A stretch of 64,000 bases of DNA, taken from Bacteroidota bacterium. Its GTDB lineage: Bacteria; Bacteroidota; Bacteroidia; Bacteroidales; Dysgonomonadaceae. The notes beneath the pieces are model-generated. The model saw only the letters and a program-made list of their open reading frames with translations. It had not been told where the DNA came from and searched no databases. Each line of letters opens with the position of its first letter. The first letter of the stretch is position 1. The position numbers were made by a program, and so were the translations under genes. Of this stretch, positions 1 through 7,857 are shown in pieces. Where the stretch lies: NCBI GenBank assembly GCA_023437305.1, contig JAEZGN010000007.1, forward strand, positions 62,001 to 126,000, in the 5' to 3' direction.

Positions 1-473
1 GCGGAGTATCCTTTTGCAATAGCATTTACATTTAATACAATATTGGGATGATCTTTTACAACGCGTTTGTCCTTAATGCTTATTTTGTCCATTCCTATAT
101 ACTTTCTCATCTCTTCTATCTGTTCTTTACTTGGCAGACATTTGTCTTGAGAGCTAAATCCCCAAGCCCTGAATAGCGGTTCTGCCGAGATGTCGAAAGT
201 ATTTTCTGTGTGGGCACTTATTTCTTTTGCTTTGGTGAAGACTGTATAAAAATAATCATCTATTTCTATATCTTCATTTCTGTTGACTCTCGAAATAATG
301 GATTCATTGTCATATACCGATAATGATTTTTCGAAGTTGGCAAGCAGCTCTTCTATTTCAGGTTGAAAATCTCTATCTTCACTATCTTGATATATAATAT
401 TATAGCTAGTTCCTTCAGCCCTACCTTGTATATTGTAGTAGAAGGAGCCGTTGTCGGCCATTACTGCGTTCAT
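1..473 (-). CDS. apbE: FAD:protein FMN transferase (ApbE family), C-terminus beyond left edge
   Basis: About 157 N-terminal residues are visible and the gene runs off the left edge. They match ApbE, which transfers FMN from FAD onto a Thr/Ser of flavoproteins. Visible segments are GRAEGTSYNI at residues 17-26, ESIISRVN near 57-64, TFDISAEPLF at 92-101, AWGF at 103-106 and NAIAKGY at 150-156. An in-frame TAG lies directly before the ATG at 473, and a second ATG lies at 461. The protein therefore has no signal peptide or lipobox, although most Bacteroidota ApbE proteins are lipoproteins. The upstream frame also shows no displaced signal sequence, so a simple frameshift is not evident. It may be co-transcribed with the TIM-barrel gene that ends 138 bases upstream. 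Confidence 0.85.
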   Translation of the reverse strand, partial: MNAVMADNGSFYYNIQGRAEGTSYNIIYQDSEDRDFQPEIEELLANFEKSLSVYDNESIISRVNRNEDIEIDDYFYTVFTKAKEISAHTENTFDISAEPLFRAWGFSSQDKCLPSKEQIEEMRKYIGMDKISIKDKRVVKDHPNIVLNVNAIAKGYS

Positions 474-611
474 CTATTGGCTTGTATACTTTTTTAGCAA
501 TGTGGTTTGTCATAATGAACGGAGAGAAGAATTTCTTTAAAGAAATATATATTTGCTAAATTGATTTTCAAATCACTCCGTCCAATCTGACAAAAGCATA
601 TCTAATTTTTC

Positions 612-1502
612 TTATTTGTCGTAGCTTTCTTTTACTAAAGGACAATTTAATAAATAGTCAAGGCTTTTCTTTACACTTTCTTCCGGAGTAAAGCTATATT
701 GCTCTACTTCTACTACAAGATGTTTAACCCCCGCAGCATCAGTGTTGTTGAAAATAGCGTCAAAACCTACCATGCCACTTTGTCCAAGTTCTCTGTTGTC
801 TTTGATATGAAGCAAAGTGAAACGGTTTTTATATTTATTGAAATAATCTACAGGGCTTTTACCTCCTCTTACTACCCAGTACACATCCATTTCGAAGAAT
901 ACATATTCGGGGTTTGTATTTTCTAGCATATAGTCGTACATAACCTTGTCTTCGATCTTGTTTTTCAGTTCGAAGTCGTGATTATGATAGCCAAAGAGCA
1001 TGCCATTTTCTTTACATCTCTTACCTATTTCGTTATAGTATTCACAATATGTTTGTAAGTCTTTCAATGTTTTAGGTGTATCCATCCATGGAGTTACAAT
1101 GTATTTCATTCCTGCTGCTTTGTGTGCTGCAATACATTGATCCCACCATTTAAGTGCTTCTGTAAAATCTTTAGAAGCCAGTTCTTTTTCTGTAAGACCT
1201 TTTCCGGTATGAGAAGAAAGCACTTTCATGCCGGCTTTTTCTATACTTGCCTTAAACTCTTGAGGTGTCTTTCCATAGAATTTTCCGTCTGCATAGTTGG
1301 CAGCCTCTACCGATGTGAATCCCATTTCTCCAGCTTTCTTGATTGTTGCATCGTAGTCTTTAGCAATGTCGTCTCTCAACGAGTACAATTGTAGAGAAAT
1401 ATCTTTCTTTACAGGTGCAGCCTGTTTTTGGGTTGCATCTGCTTTTGGATTGCAAGAGGCTAACATAAGGAGAGTGGTAGCTATAATAATTGATACTTTC
1501 AT
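612..1502 (-). CDS. TIM-barrel lipoprotein, sugar phosphate isomerase/epimerase family
   Basis: This is a 296-residue predicted lipoprotein: a hydrophobic leader is followed by LMLASC with the lipobox Cys at residue 17. The rest is a xylose-isomerase-like (AP endonuclease 2) TIM barrel beginning at ISLQLYSLRD. Barrel residues such as GYHNHDFE and FFEMDVYWV carry the His, Glu and Asp expected at a divalent metal site. It is the last gene of the cassette with DUF1080 and two exported oxidoreductases. Proteins of this kind have been linked to elimination or hydration steps on 3-keto-glycosides in gut Bacteroidota, so a periplasmic lyase or hydratase on an oxidised sugar is my inference. The exact substrate cannot be read from the sequence. 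Confidence 0.85.
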   Translation of the reverse strand: MKVSIIIATTLLMLASCNPKADATQKQAAPVKKDISLQLYSLRDDIAKDYDATIKKAGEMGFTSVEAANYADGKFYGKTPQEFKASIEKAGMKVLSSHTGKGLTEKELASKDFTEALKWWDQCIAAHKAAGMKYIVTPWMDTPKTLKDLQTYCEYYNEIGKRCKENGMLFGYHNHDFELKNKIEDKVMYDYMLENTNPEYVFFEMDVYWVVRGGKSPVDYFNKYKNRFTLLHIKDNRELGQSGMVGFDAIFNNTDAAGVKHLVVEVEQYSFTPEESVKKSLDYLLNCPLVKESYDK

Positions 1503-1526
1503 GATAATATAAGATTATTTTAAAAG

Positions 1527-1563
1527 CCAAATCCAAGAAGGGGCAAGCCCTTCAAGGATTTGG
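1527..1563 (-). repeat. Hairpin between DUF1080 and TIM-barrel genes
   Basis: An imperfect inverted repeat: the outer arms CCAAATCC and GGATTTGG enclose the inner arms GAAGGG and CCCTTC around a small loop. It is centred at 1545 in the 89-base gap of a same-strand gene pair. It could be a weak terminator, an RNA-stability element or a processing site. There is no clear U-run, so a full terminator is unlikely. Confidence 0.5.
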
Positions 1564-1591
1564 AAGATATTTTAATAGAAAAAACTAGTTG

Positions 1592-2479
1592 TTAGTCTAG
1601 GATTTTGATTCTGATATTACGGAACCAAACATCATCTCCATGATCTTGAAGACCAATATACCCTTCTCTGTTAGGTCCACCGCAGTTGTTCAGCAATTCG
1701 TAAGCCAAAGGCCACTTTTCTTCGCTGAATTTGCTTGCTTGAAGCATTTCTGTCCATTGTGGAGTCCATAGGTGATATTCAACTACGTTTTCGCCATTTT
1801 GTCCATGAACTACAGTTCCTTTGTAAACCATAACTTTCGCTTTGTTCCATTCGCCGAATGGTTTAGAGTTTTGTGGTTTAGCTGGGATCATATCATACAG
1901 TGACATTGATTGACGATTGTTGTCTTTACCCATTTTTGCATCAGGGTGGTTTGCATTGTCTAATACTTGAGCTTCAGGAGCTGAAATATAGATAGGTTCC
2001 ATTTTCATCTCTCCGGTTTTTGGATCTTTTGTCTGAACTTCTTGTGCCAGATAGAAAATACCGGAGTTACTTCCTTTAGCTACTTTCCATTCTAGCTCCA
2101 ATTCAAAGTTTTTGAATTTGTGAGCAAAGATAATGTCGCCACCGTCTTTTTCCTGAGCTTCTCCGCCGCCGCTACCATTAAATTTGATAGCTCCTTGGTC
2201 GATAACCCATTTTCCCGGAACAGCATCTTTACCATAACCACGCCATCCTTCGAATGTTTTGCCATCGAAGATAACGATATACCCGTCTTTATCTTTTTTG
2301 AATTTAGACAAGTCTACTTGAGGTTTGTCTAATACAGTATATTCAGGTTTCATTGCTTCAGTTGTTTTTGTCGAATCAGTATCAGTCCCTTTATTTTCAG
2401 CATTCTTAGCCCCACCGCCACAAGCGATAAATGCTCCGGCAATCATGCAACAGCTTAATGAATAAATAATTTTTTTCAT
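1592..2479 (-). CDS. DUF1080 / 3-keto-disaccharide hydrolase lipoprotein
   Basis: A 295-residue predicted lipoprotein with its lipobox Cys at residue 20, followed by a Gly- and Thr-rich linker. The body matches the concanavalin-like DUF1080 fold (Pfam 3-keto-disaccharide hydrolase): VIFDGKTFEGW near residue 70, then GDIIFAHKFKNFELELEWK, SNSGIFYL and a C-terminal GYIGLQDHGDDVWFRNI. Family members bind or cleave 3-keto-glycosides and usually sit beside Gfo/Idh/MocA oxidoreductases, as here. The protein probably works in the periplasm or on the outer membrane on the product of the neighbouring dehydrogenases. The family assignment is firm; the precise reaction in this organism is inferred. Confidence 0.88.
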   Translation of the reverse strand: MKKIIYSLSCCMIAGAFIACGGGAKNAENKGTDTDSTKTTEAMKPEYTVLDKPQVDLSKFKKDKDGYIVIFDGKTFEGWRGYGKDAVPGKWVIDQGAIKFNGSGGGEAQEKDGGDIIFAHKFKNFELELEWKVAKGSNSGIFYLAQEVQTKDPKTGEMKMEPIYISAPEAQVLDNANHPDAKMGKDNNRQSMSLYDMIPAKPQNSKPFGEWNKAKVMVYKGTVVHGQNGENVVEYHLWTPQWTEMLQASKFSEEKWPLAYELLNNCGGPNREGYIGLQDHGDDVWFRNIRIKILD

Positions 2480-2516
2480 CTTTATTTTGATTTTTTAATT
2501 AAACAATATTATTTAG

Positions 2517-3992
2517 TTATGGCATATCAGGTAATTTCCATCCCTGACGATATGTATGCTTGATCAGTTCATTTGCAAACTCCTGAGCATTGATAGGATC
2601 AGTCCAGATCTTGTTGAATTTAGGGTCGCCGTCAACAATCTTGAAGTCATCCTTGATTAATATCTTAATCTGTTCGTTAGGATCGATATTTGTGAACTTC
2701 ATGTTATCTCCATCCCAATACAATTCCTTATTCAAGGTCTGCAAACGAATAGCCAATACTCCCATTACTACCATTTCGTTGAATGGACCTGCTTCGCTGA
2801 AATCGGATTTAGTTAATACACGGCTGGAAGCATCTTCCTTACAAGCGCGTACCCAATCCATTTCGTGAGATGTTTCTACACGGCGTTGTGTTTTAGGCGC
2901 TTTCGGAACGCGACCCGACAACAACCAAGGGTTCACTCCGTAGCATCCGCAAATCAACGTATCTTTTGTTCCATGGAAGATAACCAATCCACCGCCTTCA
3001 CCCATTAATTGTTTTCCTTGAGGGAAACCTTTTGGACGATCCGGCATCATACCGCCATCATACCAATGTACTTCTACTTCAGGCATACCCACTTTCGGCA
3101 TATTATCGCGAGCAGGGAATGTCAATTTAACGTGTTGTGCCTGTGGTGCGCAATCCTGTAACAACAAGGTAGATGAACCTTGTACTTTAGTAGGGTAGCC
3201 CAAATTCAAGCCTTTGAATACCGGGTGCATGATGTGGCAAGCCATGTCGCCTAATGCACCTGTACCATAATCCCACCAGCCACGCCAGTTCCAAGGAGTA
3301 TACAATGCATTATAAGGGCGCACTTTTGCAGGACCTGAAAATAAGTCCCAATTTAGAGTGCTTGGTATTTTGTCTACTTTTTCAGGAGCATTCAGTCCTT
3401 GTGGCCAAATAGGACGGTCGGTAGCACATTCAACTTTCGTTACTTCACCTATCTCGCCATTGGCAATCCATTCGCAAACGAGGTTAACGCCTTCTCCCGA
3501 TGAGCCTTGGTTACCCATTTGAGTAGCGACTTTATGTTTTTTAGCAAGCTTAGTTAGCAAACGTGATTCGTAAACTGTGTGAGTAAGCGGTTTTTGACAG
3601 TACACATGTTTGCCCATTGTCATTGCATCGGCCGAAACGATAGCATGTGTATGGTCTGCTGTTGCTACTATTACCGCATCAATGGATTTACCCATTTCGT
3701 CGTACATCTTGCGGAAATCCCAATATTTTTTTGCTTTAGGGAATCTGTCAAATACACCTTTCGCATATTTCCAGTCTACGTCACATAGTCCGACAATGTT
3801 TTCTGTAGCTTCTACAGCTTTGATATTAGCATGTCCCATGCCACCAATACCAACAGCAGCAATATTCAATTTGTCGCTCGGGGCTACATGCCCGAAGTTT
3901 TTCCCCAATACTGTGCTTGGGATGATCGTCAGTCCAATAGCGGCTTTTGCTCCTGTTGAAAGGAACTTTCTTCTCGAAATGTCTGATGCCAT
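2517..3992 (-). CDS. Exported Gfo/Idh/MocA family oxidoreductase
   Basis: A 491-residue NAD(P)-dependent sugar oxidoreductase. A twin-arginine-like leader (SRRKFLSTGAKAAIGL, residues 5-20) precedes a Rossmann motif (VGIGGMGHANI). The Lys motif reads CQKPLTHT instead of the usual C-E-K-P. The C-terminal half is rich in Trp and Gly (WNWRGWWDYGTGALGDMACH) and resembles the bacteroidal subfamily often found with DUF1080. It probably oxidises a glycoside hydroxyl, most likely at C3, outside the cytoplasm using tightly held cofactor. It sits 37 bases upstream of the DUF1080 gene and downstream of a second oxidoreductase in the same operon. Export by Tat is an inference from the RR motif. Confidence 0.88.
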   Translation of the reverse strand: MASDISRRKFLSTGAKAAIGLTIIPSTVLGKNFGHVAPSDKLNIAAVGIGGMGHANIKAVEATENIVGLCDVDWKYAKGVFDRFPKAKKYWDFRKMYDEMGKSIDAVIVATADHTHAIVSADAMTMGKHVYCQKPLTHTVYESRLLTKLAKKHKVATQMGNQGSSGEGVNLVCEWIANGEIGEVTKVECATDRPIWPQGLNAPEKVDKIPSTLNWDLFSGPAKVRPYNALYTPWNWRGWWDYGTGALGDMACHIMHPVFKGLNLGYPTKVQGSSTLLLQDCAPQAQHVKLTFPARDNMPKVGMPEVEVHWYDGGMMPDRPKGFPQGKQLMGEGGGLVIFHGTKDTLICGCYGVNPWLLSGRVPKAPKTQRRVETSHEMDWVRACKEDASSRVLTKSDFSEAGPFNEMVVMGVLAIRLQTLNKELYWDGDNMKFTNIDPNEQIKILIKDDFKIVDGDPKFNKIWTDPINAQEFANELIKHTYRQGWKLPDMP

Positions 3993-4078
3993 AATTTCTT
4001 TTGTTTTTTGGTTAATATTGTTTTTAGATTTAATGGTATATTTTAGTTTTCACTTTTCACTGCTAAATTGTAAATATA

Positions 4079-5773
4079 TTAATTTATTTCGCCTCTTACT
4101 ATTTCTTCTTTGTCTTTATCCCAATACATTGTACGACCCTCCAAATATGCACGAGTTCCCATGTGTGCTGTAATGGCTTCGTCGAAGGCGGCATCGATTC
4201 CACAAGAAGTTTTCTTACTATTGTCGCGGATACATTCCAGCCATTCTCTGATATGAAGGAATGTTGTATCGTAACGTTTTCCTCCCAGATACGAATATAG
4301 CAGACCGCGTTGTGCAAAATACAACTCGGTGGCAGAAGTTACTGCGTCTACATTGCTTTTACCCGGAACGTATGTATAGAAAGGTACATCGGGTTTGATG
4401 ATTCCTTTCTCGATTTTCTCCTTGTATCTTGTCGATCCGCTATCTACTTTAACGGTTAGCGTATCCCCAACTTCCATTGATGCATCATGCCCCATGATCA
4501 CTTTTCCCCTATTGCGGTTGCTGGCTAATGTTGCACTATATAGCATTGTCATATTTTTATCAGGGAATTCGAAGGTTGTTTGCAGTACGTCCGGAACGGT
4601 TCTTCCATCTTTGAAGAAATAAACCCCACCGGAAGAAGTCGCAGAATGAGGAATACCTACGCCCATCAATTGGTTGATAGCATCGTACTCGTGTGTAAGC
4701 AAGTCTCCACTCAGTCCCGTACTGTAGTCCCACCAGCAACGCCAACGGAAGAAACGTTCGAGGCTAAACTTGTCTCTAGCATCCGGACCTACATATTTGG
4801 CAAGATTATGCGCTGTCATATAGTCCATATATTCTTTCACTCTTTCAGGATCACCCTCAAATTGTTTCCAGTCTACTGTCTGTGGATTTGCTGTAGGATG
4901 AATGTCATAAACCCAAGCTCCGTTAGGATCATTACGGTTTGTACAAACTTCTATAAGCGAAACATGGCCAAGCAATCCTTTGTCTAATATCTCTTTAGCT
5001 TTATGATAGCTGTCTACCTGTCTGCCCTGATGTCCTAGCTGAAAAACTACGCCGGTCTGTTTAATAACCTCTCTTATCATGTACGTTTCGGGTACAGTCC
5101 ACGAAAGCGGTTTTTCTACGTAGACATGTTTTCCTGCTTTTGCTGCATCCATAGCCATTGTGCTATGCCAGTGATCGGGTGTAGCAATGATAACTGCGTC
5201 GATGTCGTCGGCTGCAAGCATTTCCTGATAGTGACGATATCGTTTTGGAGCAGGTCCCAGTTTACCGCCTACACCTTCCCTGTTTATATTTGATCCGGCT
5301 GCAATACCTTCTTCGGCAAATGTATCGAATATATCGCACACGCCTGTTAAGACGATATTGAGGTTTTCTTGTTCTCTAAATAGTTGGTATCTAGTATCTT
5401 TTTTGTCTTTTTTTGAAGAGTCAATCAGCTTTTGGAGAGATTCTGGAGTTGCAAATCCTGCAGCTCTTAACAATTGTTTCCCTCTGATGCCGCAACCAAT
5501 AATCCCTAATCGAATCTGTTTTCCGTTTGGCTGTAGTTCGGGGATAGTTGCTGTTTCTTTACTTAATTTAAAGACGTCGCCCACATCGTGCATCGTCTTA
5601 TCATATTTTTGCTTCTTATAAACACCATAGGCTAAAGCACCCAATACAGGAACTGTAGCTAATGCTTTCAATGCTTCTCTTCTGCCTTGTGATTCGGGCA
5701 GTTGACTGTCGTTAGACTGAGCTTGGTTGTTATCTTTATTTGGCTCTGGAACTATCTTATCTTCGGATGTCAT
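4079..5773 (-). CDS. Exported or membrane-anchored Gfo/Idh/MocA family oxidoreductase
   Basis: A 564-residue member of the same superfamily. It has a long polar N-terminus, a twin-arginine-like GRREALKALATVPVLGALAYG at residues 30-50 and a Lys-rich stretch after it that could leave the protein anchored. The Rossmann motif GIIGCGIRG is at 90-98, followed by DAVIIATPDHWH and the canonical VEKPLSW catalytic-lysine motif. The C-terminal half has a WRCWWDYSTGLSGDLLTHE segment comparable to its neighbour. The stop codon of the DoxX-like gene is only 5 bases upstream, so translation is probably coupled. It may form a pair with the next oxidoreductase, the two differing in substrate or being partner subunits. 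Confidence 0.87.
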   Translation of the reverse strand: MTSEDKIVPEPNKDNNQAQSNDSQLPESQGRREALKALATVPVLGALAYGVYKKQKYDKTMHDVGDVFKLSKETATIPELQPNGKQIRLGIIGCGIRGKQLLRAAGFATPESLQKLIDSSKKDKKDTRYQLFREQENLNIVLTGVCDIFDTFAEEGIAAGSNINREGVGGKLGPAPKRYRHYQEMLAADDIDAVIIATPDHWHSTMAMDAAKAGKHVYVEKPLSWTVPETYMIREVIKQTGVVFQLGHQGRQVDSYHKAKEILDKGLLGHVSLIEVCTNRNDPNGAWVYDIHPTANPQTVDWKQFEGDPERVKEYMDYMTAHNLAKYVGPDARDKFSLERFFRWRCWWDYSTGLSGDLLTHEYDAINQLMGVGIPHSATSSGGVYFFKDGRTVPDVLQTTFEFPDKNMTMLYSATLASNRNRGKVIMGHDASMEVGDTLTVKVDSGSTRYKEKIEKGIIKPDVPFYTYVPGKSNVDAVTSATELYFAQRGLLYSYLGGKRYDTTFLHIREWLECIRDNSKKTSCGIDAAFDEAITAHMGTRAYLEGRTMYWDKDKEEIVRGEIN

Positions 5774-5778
5774 GTTTG

Positions 5779-6273
5779 TTAAGCTGTTTTGCGTTTTAAT
5801 AATCTTGAAATGTATCGGTCAAATCCGATAATGTGCGAGGTAGGAAAATATATTAATACCATCAATGCTCCTATCTCTATCAGGTTCTTGTCTATCCATA
5901 GATAAGAGCCTTCGGTGGGCATCATAGAATTTGCGCCTATATAAGGTATGTGAGACAAATAGTATAGGCTAAGAAAAACGATACCTCCGATAGATGCATA
6001 ACGCGAAAAGCAACCAAGTATAAGCCCAAGCCCGACAAGTGTTAATCCATATATATTAACGTAATTCGAAATGGTAAGAAATTCTGCATTTTCGGCAATA
6101 CTGTGGAAGAAGTCTGCTAGAAATCCTCGTGAATCCATAAGGTAAGGATAGGCAGTCCAACTTGAACTGAAGAGTTTTACAAGACCTTCGTATAAAAAGT
6201 GCCAGCCAATCAGTAATCTTAGAATTACCAGCCAGAAGGTCTGAGGGCGCGAATAAGATGTTAGTTTATTCAT
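5779..6273 (-). CDS. DoxX family membrane protein
   Basis: A 164-residue protein with about four hydrophobic segments. It begins with an amphipathic start and LVILRLLIGWHFLYEGLVKL, typical of DoxX/DoxD-like proteins, and ends in a basic tail. It is the first gene of the cassette and lies 5 bases from the following oxidoreductase gene. DoxD of Acidianus is part of a thiosulfate:quinone oxidoreductase, and DoxX-like proteins elsewhere are membrane partners of redox enzymes. The position here suggests a route for passing electrons from the exported oxidoreductases to the quinone pool. That function is inference; the family assignment is well supported. Confidence 0.8.
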   Translation of the reverse strand: MNKLTSYSRPQTFWLVILRLLIGWHFLYEGLVKLFSSSWTAYPYLMDSRGFLADFFHSIAENAEFLTISNYVNIYGLTLVGLGLILGCFSRYASIGGIVFLSLYYLSHIPYIGANSMMPTEGSYLWIDKNLIEIGALMVLIYFPTSHIIGFDRYISRLLKRKTA

Positions 6274-6652
6274 GGGTTAGTAAATAATAAATTCTGTCTT
6301 TTTTCAAGAAAGTTAAAATATAGATTGTTTAATTGTTCATATAATTTATAAAAAGCTGAGCATTTTTCTTGTTGTCTTGAGCCTATTTTGTCAATGACAA
6401 ACAAGACGGCTTTAAGTTTTTGTTAATGAGTGCTATAATGTGCAATCACGGTAGCATTTATCCAATCTTAAAAAGTAAATGAAAATGCGGAATAAAGCTA
6501 GGAATATTTTAAATAAGTAAATCTCTCATTACTGTTAAAAAAAGTTGGTATTTATAATAAATTGTATAACAATAGTAAATCTCTTAGAGCAAAAATCTTT
6601 TTTTATCCAAAATAATGTAATAAAATAAATGCGTATTTGTGACAATTTAATA
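6274..6652. other. 379-bp intergenic region upstream of the doxX-led operon
   Basis: A/T-rich spacer between two minus-strand genes, with no credible coding sequence. It holds a perfect 13-bp palindrome TTGTCAATGACAA at 6388-6400 flanked by GCC and GGC arms, which could be an operator or part of a hairpin. I found no exact TAnnTTTG element on the minus strand, so the promoter of the cassette is not located. Confidence 0.5.
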
Positions 6653-7666
6653 TTATATGCTATCTGCAGGATAAATTATCTCCAATTGTTTCCTTATTTC
6701 ATCAATAATTTCTATTGTAATTAATGAATTTTCAAGACTATTAATTGTAGATTCTTTTTCATTTTTCTGGATCAAATCAATGAACTCTGCAACTTCAAAA
6801 TAATACTCATGTGTAGGATTGGGAGTACTTATTATAATTTCCTCTCCTCCTCGTTTTTTTAGTGTTACTTTGTTTATAATATTTATTCGGTCGGCAGTTA
6901 TTGTCCCCTCTTCTCCCTGTATTTCTGTTGGTAGGCTCGAATCTGCTATTTTGGAATACATGACAGTTGCATCCATGCCTTCATATTCAAAATTAACACT
7001 TCCTTGTCCATCAGCTCCTGTAAACAGTTTAAGTCCTGTAGCACTAATTTTTTTAGGTCGCCCGAATAAGACCACCATCGGATATATCGTATATACGCCC
7101 AGATCCATTACAGCTCCGTTAGATAACGACGGGTCGAAAGCATTTAATATAACACCTTCTTTTAGCTTGTCGTACCGAGAGGAGTATTGGCAGTAGCATG
7201 AGAAATATTTACGTATTGTACCTATCTCTTTTAGGTTGTCTTTTATTACAGAGAAGTTTGGGGTCATTGTTGGCTTCATCGCTTCCATTAGCGTTACATT
7301 ATATTTCTCGGCTGCCGCTATCATGGCTTTTACCTCATGTGCATTCGATGCGAATGGTTTTTCGCAAAATACGTGTTTGCCATGTTGCATACACAATATG
7401 CTTTGTGAAGCGTGTAACGAATTAGGTGATGCAATATATACAGCATCTATCAAATTGCTAGAAACCATATCTTCAAGCGAAGTGAACGTATAGGGAACGT
7501 TGTGTTTTTTCGCAAATTCGTCTGCACGTTCTTGTGTGCGGGAGTATATTGCCGTAAGTTCGAAACGATGATCAAGTTTTGCAGCTTCCAGAACTTTGTC
7601 TACTATAAAATTTGTGCCTATAATTCCGAAGCGAACTTTAAATGAGCCATTTTCCAATGATTCCAT
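6653..7666 (-). CDS. Cytosolic Gfo/Idh/MocA family oxidoreductase
   Basis: A 337-residue protein without a signal peptide. It starts with a Rossmann motif (VRFGIIGTNFIVDKVL, residues 11-26), then AVYIASPNSLHASQSI and the FCEKPFASN motif with the catalytic Lys at 103. Its length and layout match bacterial trans-1,2-dihydrobenzene-1,2-diol dehydrogenase-like or glucose-fructose oxidoreductase-like enzymes. It probably reduces or oxidises a sugar inside the cell using NAD(P). Together with the exported cassette it could reduce a 3-keto monosaccharide back to the parent sugar after uptake, but no sequence feature proves that. A -7 element at 7688-7695 gives it its own promoter. Confidence 0.85.
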   Translation of the reverse strand: MESLENGSFKVRFGIIGTNFIVDKVLEAAKLDHRFELTAIYSRTQERADEFAKKHNVPYTFTSLEDMVSSNLIDAVYIASPNSLHASQSILCMQHGKHVFCEKPFASNAHEVKAMIAAAEKYNVTLMEAMKPTMTPNFSVIKDNLKEIGTIRKYFSCYCQYSSRYDKLKEGVILNAFDPSLSNGAVMDLGVYTIYPMVVLFGRPKKISATGLKLFTGADGQGSVNFEYEGMDATVMYSKIADSSLPTEIQGEEGTITADRINIINKVTLKKRGGEEIIISTPNPTHEYYFEVAEFIDLIQKNEKESTINSLENSLITIEIIDEIRKQLEIIYPADSI

Positions 7667-7687
7667 ATCATAATATCTTTATAGAGA

Positions 7688-7695
7688 CAAAAGTA
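7688..7695 (-). promoter_or_regulatory. Bacteroidota -7 element for the cytosolic oxidoreductase
   Basis: The minus strand reads TACTTTTG, an exact TAnnTTTG match 22 bases upstream of the ATG at 7666. No good -33 TTTG was found at the expected distance. Confidence 0.5.
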
Positions 7696-7810
7696 AATAT
7701 TTATTATTTAAGGAACTAGATAAAACATTTCATTTGTCTGTAAAATACTATCTAATTAAAGATTTTTAGAAACTTTCAGCTTCTTTAGTTGTCGTTTTAT
7801 CGATTATTTT

Positions 7811-7846
7811 CTCCGCAGTGCAAACAGAGAAGAATGCACTGCGGAG
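7811..7846 (-). terminator. Hairpin terminator after SusD
   Basis: Perfect 12-bp arms CTCCGCAGTGCA and TGCACTGCGGAG around a 12-base loop, 12 bases past the SusD stop. The flanking sequence is A/T-rich but has no long U-run on the minus strand. Confidence 0.6.
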
Positions 7847-7857
7847 ATTATTGATTG

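Noticed and set aside
3610..4173. Long plus-strand open frame (187 codons) opposite the oxidoreductase genes
   Set aside because: It lies antisense to two well-supported genes, spans their junction, and its translation shows no recognisable domain. It is a shadow of the minus-strand coding.
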